Shown: piece after piece, positions 33,901-45,900 of the stretch
Numbering within the stretch: position 1 is the first letter of the stretch
How the letters are laid out: each line of letters opens with the position of its first letter
Origin: Ostrinia nubilalis
Lineage: Eukaryota > Arthropoda > Insecta > Lepidoptera > Crambidae
Assembly: GCF_963855985.1 (NCBI RefSeq)
Contig: NC_087095.1
Span: 10,054,001 to 10,118,000, forward strand
Direction of reading: 5' to 3'
Length of the DNA: 64,000 nucleotides
Notes under the pieces: model-generated
The model's database searches: none
Seen by the model: only the letters and a program-made list of their open reading frames with translations
What the model was told of the DNA's origin: nothing
Translations under genes and position numbers: made by a program

Positions 33901-36900
33901 TCACAAGTCACGTGTTTGTTACTGCTGAATTTTATTGTGTAATGCAACGGAATTAGGCGGCTTCAGGTTGTAAGATTTTTATAATTTAAGTTTTGACCAC
34001 TGATCAAACTTCAACCTTAACCCCTATCGTAGAAGTTTCAAAATTCGAAGAGTCTCCACGCCTGCATTTGTAGGCAGCAGTAGTTTAATAGAAAGTTCTG
34101 AAGCCTCAAAAGAACTCTAATACAGTGTGGACTTTAAAGGCTTTACGAAAACTGACTCATATTATTTACACCCTCTAAATCAACACAGTTTTACAATAGA
34201 GTACCTAGTATTTAAATTGCATTCAACGCTTATCCAGTTTTAAAACAGAGTAGCGTTTCAATTGTTTTCAACACATGTCGAACAAAAACAGGTTTTACCT
34301 TGTAAGTGGAAAGGTTGTGTACAGTGCAGGCCAGGATGGCTTCCCGGCCGAGCGGCGCAGTCACATTGGCGATCGGCCCGCTGAAGCCCGGCTCGTCTGC
34401 AACAATGGAATACCAAAATAAACAACGGCTCAGTTGGCTTTATGACAGATTTATTTCTTAGAAATGTTCCATTATGTGTTTCAATTCTTCACCAAGTAAT
34501 GAGATTAAGGCTCATTTTAATCACTCGAATACCTCAAAAAATGTTTTGTTCTACGAGTAGGTTGTGAAAAATCATTGATCAGTCAGAATACGAATGGTAG
34601 ATTTTAACAGCTTCCTCGAACAGTAAAAAGTTAAAACGTATAAAATTCAGTTCGCACAAAAGTAGAGAAAATATTTTGCCATTACGCTGATTCTATTTTT
34701 CAACAAAAATGTAATCAAAACATCGCTTCCATGAAGTCTTATAAGCGTTTACGACAAAGACGGCATTGTTGTGCAGACAATCGTAAAGTGTCAGAGACTA
34801 ACTTAGATGAGCACTTACATTCGATTTAAGATTAGGCATTAAAGAAATCCTAAGAAATCAAAAATATTGGTGGAAAAACGTGAAAGCATTCTTCAAACCG
34901 TAACACATTTTTTTCAGATTTCAGCAATTCACACTTAGTGTAATCGTTTTCGTTTTATCATTACAACATTTATGGGGTTATTCTTACGTCGGGCCGCAAT
35001 TTAAATACGGCGAAACGGCCGATTGAGTGCACGCGAGCGAGGCTAGGTGTTCCCGCGATGACGCCATCCGCTGGCCCAGCTGAACCTAGTCTGATTTATA
35101 CATAAACTTACATTCTCACACTAATCAGTGCACAGATCTTTAGCTACTCAAAATGCATGGTAAAGTGAATGGTCCAATAATCTAATTCAAAACTAGGTAT
35201 ATGAAGCAGTAAAAACAAATAACTGTCATGCAAAAATGCAAAGACCCAATTGATTTAAAAAAAAATCCGGAGAAGTAAGTAAAATATTTTTTTTTTTTTT
35301 AAAGACGTGTGGAGGAGTCCACGGCATCCTCTCTAACTGGCGTGCTCGAATAACTCCAATCAATTTTCCTCAACTGATAACAAGTGCTCCAAAAAATTTG
35401 TCCAGGTAAACTGCCTTACTAGTAATTCGTACTTAATTTTTTTTATAAAACTACTACTAGTTTTACTGTCATTCATATCATTTCGAAGCCACGCTATTGT
35501 ACTTTCTCGCATAACTACATGGTCTGCAGCAATTGCCATAGAATTTTATCGCTAGATAGAAGCGCTATGACGCCATCCGTTATACACGCTGATGGACTTA
35601 GCTAGACGGTTTTATATCTAGGTATATTCTACGATGCAATGATCACCTTGAAAATTATTCTTTGATGTAGTTTTTTTGTTGCCTCTATTTTCAATAAATG
35701 GAAATTACTAGGTAGTAATTTAATCCATTGGCAAAAATAGTTTCATTAATTGAATTGATGATACCTATGTATTTATACATATTTATTTTTAAAAAAGTAC
35801 TCGTCAATAGGTATACCTAGTATGCCGCTACGTTTATAAGAGACGGTCGCAGAGGTACTAAACACAGCTTTTGTATTTCGCTACATTTTCGAACCAGCTA
35901 AAAAGAAAGTAACGTATACCACTGGCGACAGGAATATGATCTCTACATGTATCATAGCTCTAGAAAAGGGCTTCTCTACCTTATTCCCTAGACGCCGGGT
36001 TCAAGTGCCTAAAGCCGTCTCAGACTAGAATCCTTCTGTAGAAATCTTACTACAGTAAGGATATTACTATGAACTATGCTCCTAGTAAAGTCCTGTGTTG
36101 ACAATTTTAAAGCATTATCATACAATACGATCTTCGACATACTTTTCCATAAGCATCTAGCCTTAATCTATTGAAGATTTAATTTCGATGATCCATTGTT
36201 AATTGTTTTTCTTCTATCGTTAAGGTATAAGTACTGTCGCAAGAGCCGCCGTGCCTTAAAAGTATTATTGCCAAGACGTACACCGTAACACGTATCTTTT
36301 ACGACCGTATCCTTCATGTCAATCTTGTTGGTGTTCATATCAACACATTCTGAAGTCAAAGTAGAGACTTTATAAGACTTTATAAGAATGTTAATTTCAA
36401 TGTGTGAACTAATTGCGGGGGTCAATAATCTCATGAATGCGAACAACTTAGAGGTCAACGTAAAAAATGTTGATAACAATCATCATATTCATATTTCTGC
36501 TGTAACTAGGTAAGTAGGTTCTAACAATAATCTGGTGAGACGTTTAATATTGTTTTTTATGCAGAACAAGGCACTAAGGCAGGTATTTGACCGCAATCGC
36601 AACTAATGTTAAGTGAAATGCAGTCTAGGATAGTACATAGGTATCTAATTGTACCTATGACTTAGTAATTTTAACTCATTGGCCCTGAGATACAAATAAA
36701 AAGTCCCAATGTTTAATATAATTTTGTATGTTGCAGCCTTTAATCAATAAACTAAGTGCTAAATGGTAATATCTGATGCCCGGGTCCATTTAATAATGTC
36801 TGATGCCAGGGTTAACAAACCACACGATAGAAGATTTTCACCCAGCGAAAACCACATTTCGATGCGACATCATATTATTCGATGTTTCCAAAGGTTTTCG

Positions 36901-39900
36901 AGTAAGCGAATTCATTCGTTCGTACATTGAATATTTCCTGAGGAGCATAATAACGGCTATGCAACCAATTTCGCGGTGTCCGGGCGGCACGCGACGCGAC
37001 ACTGGGGGATTAGGGCTGCTAACTCCCATATTTACATTCAACGCTACCTCCTGGCTTCGATGGACATATTTTGACATTTCAATGGAGCTGAATACCGAAC
37101 TCTACACCATTACCTATTATCTTTCTTTGATTTACTACATGATAAGGCCAGCAGAGATACTTATCATTCAAATACAAAATCATGCTACTCACTTCTTGAT
37201 TATACAGGGTGTTAGGTAAATGGGTATATGAGCCGACACTAGCCTATGTTAACATGGGCATATAAATGGTATGCTGAAGTCAGAAAATTGATATCTTCAT
37301 TTTAATTATTTTAATTTTCATATAAATCGGATTTTATAAAATTTATTTTGTATGAAAATTAAAAAAAATAAAATGATGATATCAAATTTCTGACTTCACC
37401 ATACCATTTATATGCCCATGTTAACATGGGCTAGTGTCGGCTTATATACCCATTTACCAAACACCCTGTATACCAACTAGGTACTCAAAACAGTAAGTTT
37501 AATTTTTCTATTGATGAACTCTAGCTCTGCGCAAGTTCAAAGAAAAATCCAAATTTTTAATGCTAATCATGATCGACAATAATATCTGATATTTTATTTT
37601 AAAAGGGGTAGTTTTCACTAAAGATGACAAAACTCGTCAGAACCCTAACCATTAAAGAATATTACATAATAATAATGAATAAATATATTCACACATAAAT
37701 ATTTCTTAGTATGAAAAAGCGATTATAAATCTTTCTGTAAAGTTTTTACTTCTTAAACATCAATTTTGTTTTTGTATTTTTTGTTTGTTTACAGAAGTGG
37801 ACAGCCCTGTATGTAGAATGGATTGGACGAACGGGTTTATTTGTGAATTTAGTGAGATCGAACAAATATCACGACAGTCAGTAAAACACGCGGATCTTTC
37901 AACTCACAATTTTCTCTGAGGTTTAGTCATATTGAAATATTTTATCGCAGTACGTGCCCCTCTCTACAGGTACCCAATGGGAAAGAAGTCATCTTAACCT
38001 ACACTGAACGCTATAGCAGCTACCATCAGGCAGGCGATGGTTTTCGTACTGGATTACAAAGTACAAAGGTGGAGTTTGAATCTGGGGGACGATTTTAATG
38101 TGACCTGAGGAATCGTTAACGATTAGTTTATTATTATTTTGGAAAATATTTTTCTGTCCACATTCTACATGGACACAGATGACCTGGTTGACGTTGCAGG
38201 AGGCTGCTCACAACCGGCTAAGCTGGAAATCATTGAGCGATGATAATATTTCTGGTGTCATGATAGTAGTAATTAATTTTTATCATTTTTGTAATAAATT
38301 ACTTCCACTTATGAGGAAGCCGCTTTGTCGTTGTCAAGTCATATTGTTTATTATATTAGATACGATCCATTTTACGTAATCCTTCAATTGCTCACTTCAT
38401 CACAGAAAATTAGTTATATTTGAGTTATGGTTGATGAAACGTTCCGTGTAATTTTCAGTTTTATTAATATTCATCTTCTGGGAAGCCTCGTCGACAAAAA
38501 CCTGAAATGAGAATTTAATCAAGTCTCGAGTCAATAGATAGAATGTTTTGATAACGGTTAGGGTTTTGTTCCACCTATTTGATTTTAATTAACATACCTG
38601 TATAAATATTTGAAATAAGCGATGTTTGCCCTTTAACAACAACTAATTAAAATTTTCTCTTACGTAATACTTATTAATACTTACTCAGCAATATAGGAAT
38701 AATGTCAGTCGAAGACATAAATAGCAGTGCTTTATTGTGTTTTGAAATATCTGAACATTTAGGAGTAGGGGGAATAATGCTGGAAGTGAAACAGAACATC
38801 ATAATTATTATCTACCTGAATATTGTTTAAATTAAGATATATTTTTTTTATTAACGGCACATTAAAAAAAACAAGCTGGTAAGTAATAAACAGTTTTCTC
38901 TAAAGCAAAATTAATAGAAATTTCTCTTTTTAAAATGTAGAGTTTCATATTTCCCTCTATTACTGACCGTTCTCAAATATCCCAACTATTATATTATTCA
39001 ATTAAAATTGTTTATGAAGGAAAAGGAAAGTTTACAGAATCAGTTTAGTAGCTCAAAAATTACAATTTACCTAATAAATATTATACAACTAAGTATTTAT
39101 TAAAATTAAATCCATATACGACAATGTACGAGATTAGAATGGCTCTCAAACAGCTAAAGAACAACAAGGCACCGGGTGATGATGGAATCACGGCTGAGCT
39201 TTTGAAGGCAGGTGGAACGCCGATACTGAAGGCTCTTCAGAAGCTGTTCAATTCCGTCATCCTCGAAGGAAAAACGCCTACGACATGGCACAGAAGTGTG
39301 GTGATACTCTTCTTCAAAAAAGGTGACAAAACCTTGTTGAAGAATTATAGACCCATCTCACTTCTGAGCCATATCTACAAGCTGTTTTCGAGAGTCATTA
39401 CGAATCGTCTCGCTCGCAGGCTCGACGACTTCCAGCCTCCCGAACAAGCCGGTTTCCGAAAAGGCTTTGGTACCATAGACCACATACATACGCTGCGGCA
39501 GATTATACAGAAGACCGAGGAGTATAATCAGCCACTTTGCCTGGCGTTTGTGGATTATGAGAAAGCCTTCGATTCGGTCGAGACCTGGGCAGTGCTACAG
39601 TCTCTCCAAAGGTGCCAAATTGACTATCGTTATATCGAAGTGTTAAAAAGTTTATACAAAAACGCCACAATGTCAGTCCGCCTCCAGGATCGGGACTCGA
39701 AACCTATCCAGTTGCAGCGAGGGGTAAGACAGGGAGACGTCATATCTCCAAAACTGTTTACCACCGCCCTGGAAGATGTCTTCAAGCTCTTGGACTGGAG
39801 CGGATTTGGCATAAATATCAACGGTGAGTACATCACCCACCTTCGATTCGCGGACGATATCGTAGTCATGGCTGAAACCTTGGAAGATCTAGGCACAATG

Positions 39901-42900
39901 CTCGATGGCCTCAGTAGAGCCTCTCAACAAGTGGGTCTCAAAATGAACATGGACAAGACAAAAATCATGTCTAATGTCCGTGTCGCACCCACTCCTTTGA
40001 AGGTTGGAGACTCTACACTCGAAGTTGTTGACAATTATGTATACCTGGGACAAACAGTCCAGTTAGGTAGGGCCAACTTCGAGAAAGAGGTCAATCGTCG
40101 AATCCAACTCGGCTGGGCAGCGTTCGGGAAGCTACGCAATATACTCACGTCCGAAATACCGCAGTGTCTCAAGACAAAAGTCTTCGAGCAGTGTGTGCTG
40201 CCAGTGTTGATTTATGGATCTGAAACGTGGTCGCTTACTATGGGCCTCATAAGAAGGCTCAAGGTCACCCAAAGGGCGATGGAGCGGGCCATGCTTGGAG
40301 TTTCCCTGCGTGATCGAATCAGAAATGAGGAGATCCGCAGGAGAACCAAAGTGACCGACATAGCTCGCAGAATTGCTAAAACCAAGTGGCAGTGGGCGGG
40401 GCACATAGCTCGTAGAGACGATGGCCGTTGGGGCAGGAAAGTTCTCGAGTGGCGACCACGGGCTGGAAAACGTAGCGTGGGCAGGCCTCCTACTAGGTGG
40501 ACCGACGATCTCGTAAAGGTCGCGGGAAGAGCCTGGATGCGGGCAGCGCAGGACCGTGCATTGTGGAAAACCTTGGAGGAGGCCTTTGTCCAGCAGTGGA
40601 CGTCATTTGGCTGAAACGAACGATACGACAATGACGCCAGGCAGAATTTAGAGCTTCAATTGATCAAAATTACTTACAAAAAGTAAATTTGTTTACCGTT
40701 TTTCTTCTTTTTGTATGCGTAACATCAAGCCTATAATATACCGCGGCATTATACGTACCGGTACTGAATGCGATTTGCTATAATACTCTAACGTGGCTAA
40801 TGGCTAAAATGATGATGATGATGATGAGTCTAAAGTGCTGTCGACTGCACTTGAATTTCAAAAATCAACCCACCGTTTGCTTCCGTTGCTTATAGGGTGC
40901 CAAATTTATTTAATGGAGCTGCTCAGTACTTAGCTGCAGATCATTTTCACCAAAAATTTGGATTTTCGTAGAGCTTTACACAACTTGCAAAAAATAAATA
41001 AGTTACATAAACTGTTATGGCATTCGATTAGTTATTAATAGCATTAATAAGGTATATCGATAACATACTTAACCTGAGAATGTTACCCTTCGCCTCGGCA
41101 AGGCGTTAATTCCAAAATACCCTTTAACATACCGTGTTTTTATTAAATTAGTTTGGTGGCACGCGACTTACGAAACTAAGCATACGGACGAAATTCAGGT
41201 CAAACTGACACGGCTTGAAAATAATACAATTTAGCAGCGGCAACGCCGAACATCAAACGGGACTTAAGCACTATTATGGGTATTATGACAATCAATTACG
41301 ATGTAGGGCCGTAACCATGATATAATTTGATATACCTACTGAGAATAACTGCGGAGCTGCTGTGTTTGTATTATTGAGTGTTAATATGCAAAACGCGTAC
41401 TTTATATTAGATATCTTTTTGATTTTAGATTTTTTCATCATCACCATTGGACACCACCTTCGGTTGACGGTCCAAACAACTTATCTTACACTCTGTTTGC
41501 CACGTTTAACTCAAGCATTTTTTTTAAATGACCTAGAATGATCCATGACCTAAAGAATCAAAAAGTTACCTAAGAAACTAATCAAAGAAATGGAAAAGGT
41601 AGACTGCACTGAATCTTTGATTACTCTGAGTCGAGCGTGATTGCTGCGAGCCTGCGAAACAAAACCTCATCTTAAGTCATCACCACAATTGATGAGTTTA
41701 TAAATAATTAAAATTAATTAAGAATAAGTATTTATGATTGAAAATTAAGAATAATGTTTAACATGATTCCCACATGACGTTACTGGAATCCAGTGAATTT
41801 TTATTTAGAAAAATTAGTATGACAAAAGCATCAGTGTCTGAAAAAGCAAAATATAATTATCCAACCAGAGCACTACGCATCGTGTGGCCATATACTTATC
41901 AACAACCAAAATATGCATGATGAAGTTGAGCTCAAGACAAAAATAATAAAAAAGTAAAAGTATATGGCACGTAATAAATAATATTCTTATTTTTTCCTAC
42001 ACCGCGATGACCATAACGCAACGTTGCCAAAGAATATTAGCGGAATTTTTCGTAAAGCACTTAACCACGATCAATTATGGCGTGGGCGTCGCCATGCTCA
42101 CTCATAAACACTGTATAAATCAATCGCGGCCCTTAAGGGTTTGATTTGATTTATTATGATCTAAATGCCCGTATCGCAGTTAAAACCCGGCTTGTTGAAC
42201 TTCCGACGCTGTCACTGACAAATTACAGGCTCGCCTCGGCTCGCTAATTGACTGCATGTCAAAAACCGCCACACCGCAAATACACGGATGTTGTCCCTTT
42301 TTAGTGGCACTTCCTTCAAAAACTCTTTGTGAAAAAGACACGACCTTGTTTTTGTGATTACGATTATGGTAATAAAATTGCTGTGAGGATTTTCCTTCTA
42401 ATCTTATTGAGATTAATATGAGCATCAAATATTTAGCTTGTAACATTTGATGACAATATTGCGTCCTGTTGATACATATTATAAGAATTATTAGTATATT
42501 TTTTTTGGTTTGTATTAGAGATGAAACGGATATCCGGTAACTATCCGGTAGGCCGGATATCCGGCCTAAATTTACTATCCGGCCGGATACCGGATAGTAA
42601 CTCACTATCCGGCCGGATACCGGATATTAAAAAACTACGAGAATTTCCTATTAATAAAATGAAATACATTAATCTTTGAGGTAAACATCAATAAAATGGA
42701 TTATAATAATGACGGCTTTTATTTAAAGTCCAATAAGTTACAAAAAACCATATTAAGGCCTTAAAAAAAAAACAAATTTCTTTTTCTGGGCAATAGCCCA
42801 TACATAGAGTGAATACACTCTAATGACGAATACTTAAATAGTAAATATCTGTTGATTGCCAAATAAAATAGGCGTTTTTTTTTCACTGATGGTCTGATGT

Positions 42901-45900
42901 CATGATGCAGTTCAGTCAGATTACGCAGCAAGTAAACTAATTTATAGGCATCATCCATTTTGGTCCAAAATCAAAAGTGACAAATGCTAAGGCAGACGTT
43001 CTGTCAAAATACAGCACTTTTTTTTTGTTGGCTGGCACTTGATTTTGATAAGATATAGGTGAGAAAACAACAGAAGAGAAGATAAAAAATAAAATAAAAA
43101 GAAGAAAGACGCACAGTAGTGCTACAGCTTTGGTGCCATAGTAACAAATGCTAAGGCGGACGTGTTCTGTCAGAATACAGCACTTTTTTTTTATTTTGGA
43201 CCAAAAATGTATGGATCGTGGATGATGTCCTTTTCGCTATTCAATCACACACTCACAATGGCAACCGAAATCGCCCGAATTCATCTGCCCCCTAGACAAG
43301 TGGCAAAATCTGACATTCTATTCGGACTGATTCGATTTTCGAAAAGTGTGACTAGTCTAGTCTACTAATAGACCCACTGATCGCGTTCGAAGCACCTAAA
43401 CTCGTCACGACATGCAATGAGACAATGGGCCAACTATCCGGCCGCCGGATATCCGGCTATCCGGCCTAGCTGCTGGCCGGATATCCGGTATCCGGTATCC
43501 GGCCAAACAACTATCCGTTTCATCTCTAGTTTGTATCTACGAGTATTAGGTAGATACTAATGGTATCTTAAAACAAGAATAAAGTTAATAAAATTTGCAA
43601 ATACATTATGTATTTTTACGAGTTTTATGTTTTATCTAGACCATCGGTTCCCAAAGTCGGGGGCGCGTCCCCCAGGGGAGGCGCAAAGACCTTTAAAGGG
43701 GGGCGCGGACCATCTGTGTACTTAAGTATAAAAAAACCTGCGACTGCTGAGAGAATGCATTCCAGACTGCTCGATACGACCAATAAATAATTTTGACAGG
43801 AGGAGGGGGAGGGCGCGGAATTATTGTATGGTCGAAAGGGGGCGCGTCTCAAATAAGTTTGGGAACTAATGATCTAGACTGATATTTATTTATCTTAAAA
43901 CTACCGTTTTACCTGTGGTTTTACTAATAAATATACTTAGGCTGGGTTGCACCATCTAACTATGACTTTAACAAACGACAAAAATCAGTCAAACTCCATA
44001 CAAAATACACCGGTTATCGTTATAGTTACGGTTAAAGTTAGGTGGTGCAACTCAGCCTTACTGTTTTTCATTTACTATGCATACCCGAGTATTTTATAAG
44101 CATTCGAATCCGGCTTCAATATCTTGCAAAATGTTAATTATAATAATGTTAAAATCACAATAATATTATTACAAGCACAATAATATTATTACACGAGAAT
44201 CATCCCAGGCCGGGTTTTACTGAAATAATAATCTTACATAACCGAGTACTAAGAATAATTATTATGTTATTATGAATGTAAAGTTACGTAAATAGCGAAT
44301 CCTATTGGGACTAAATGTGCTGAAATAACCGTGATATTCCTGAACACACTGAACTTTTTCCTCCACGTGACTAACTTGTTTGTTTTACAAAAACAAACAA
44401 TGTTTGATGTGTTGTTCGAAAGAGTGTAAAAAAAACATTAGCATTGTTTAATCCTTCAAGCTCCGCGAATCTAGACACAATAGATAATCAATTGTTATGA
44501 CATTAATTAATGCCGTCTGGGACTCAATCGGTTAATCACAATTAACTGACTATCAACGCTACAAAAATCTAATTTTGCAGCAAATGAAAAGCTACTCAAT
44601 TTTCAGGGCAAGAATTGTATTTTATGAAAATGCACCAAATTTCCTGACTAACAAAATACTGACACTGAGTACAAATATTATTCTCAACTTGATTACTAGA
44701 GTGGTCAGTGCATTGTTAGTACACAAACACACATTACTTCACATTTTTATTTTCGAGCTCTTTGACACAAACGGACGTGTGAATATTACGTCACGGTTCC
44801 GCAGAAGTCTTGTTTAGTTTTTCAAATGGCCCGGACGTTGTCATCTTTGCCGGGAACTAGTCATTTGCAGTAAAACCACTCGCTCTGTAATTTGCTGGAA
44901 GTACAGCAACCCGGAATTACGTACCTCCAGACGAAAAACGCAAACGAATGTACGCTTTTGCGGCTCATACCGTACCGTTAGGTAAACTTAAAGTAAAATA
45001 AGTAGACGAGGATAGGAAAGGTGTACAGCGGTCGGGTAGCCTAAATTAAAAACTGTGAGATAGATTTTCGTATAAAATGTAAGATATGTTGTGTCATGGA
45101 AGAGACGCTATGGTAATATTAATCGATCGCCACAAAAATGTTTTAGTTAGCTTTTTTGCAGATTTATGTAAAATACAATTGAAAATATTTTTAAATCTCC
45201 GGTAAAGTATTTTTATCCCATCTCAAAAATCTACACTTAATACGATCCAAGTGAAATGCTTTTAAATAAAAGGACAAAAAATTAAAGGCGATAAAAGATA
45301 AAGTTATAGTTTAAATATTAGAAAAATATTAGTGCCGAACACGTTCAAGCCATGTACCGGTAAACACTCTAAGAATCCATTACACCTTTTCATTATAGTA
45401 TCAATAGGAAATAAGAGTTCACGTAAATAGTTATGAAAAGCTCGCTCAAAAGCTTTTCTCGCCGGTGAGTAAGTAGCAAAACATAATTTTCCTACTATTT
45501 GGTATAACTTCGAATTAACAACGTTTCGAAATAAAATCTTCAGATAGTGCTTTATTATAATCAAAATCTATATACAACCTGAGATTCTATCGAATTTGTA
45601 ATTTTAAAAATTAACAAGAAATCGGTATCGAAGAAACATGGTACTTACTACTCTGTAGCATGTTGGACTCGCAACACTTTGAAATATAAAGCACTTTTAT
45701 GGAAATATGATTCATTAGACATTATTTAAGAATGTTTTTTTCTCAACTATGACTAAGGCTGCGTACAACCTTGATACCGTATCGGAATAGAATCATAACA
45801 ACCCCGAAAACAGACGCGGCGGGCTCTACCTTCTACTTTTATAACTTTGTTAATATAAATATTAATATACCAAATATGAGTAACTTAAAATATAATAATC

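Noticed and set aside
36803..37219. 138-codon open frame, plus strand
   Set aside because: No recognisable domain; runs into the MITE at 37203; sits inside intron 1.
38000..38110. SINE-like B box (GAGTTTGAATCTGGG)
   Set aside because: No A box at the right distance.
39630..40631. Open frames antisense to the RTE ORF
   Set aside because: Shadows of the reverse transcriptase coding strand.
42180..42605. 141-codon open frame, minus strand
   Set aside because: Its start lies in the ATCCGG array of the hAT element and the rest has no protein-like pattern.
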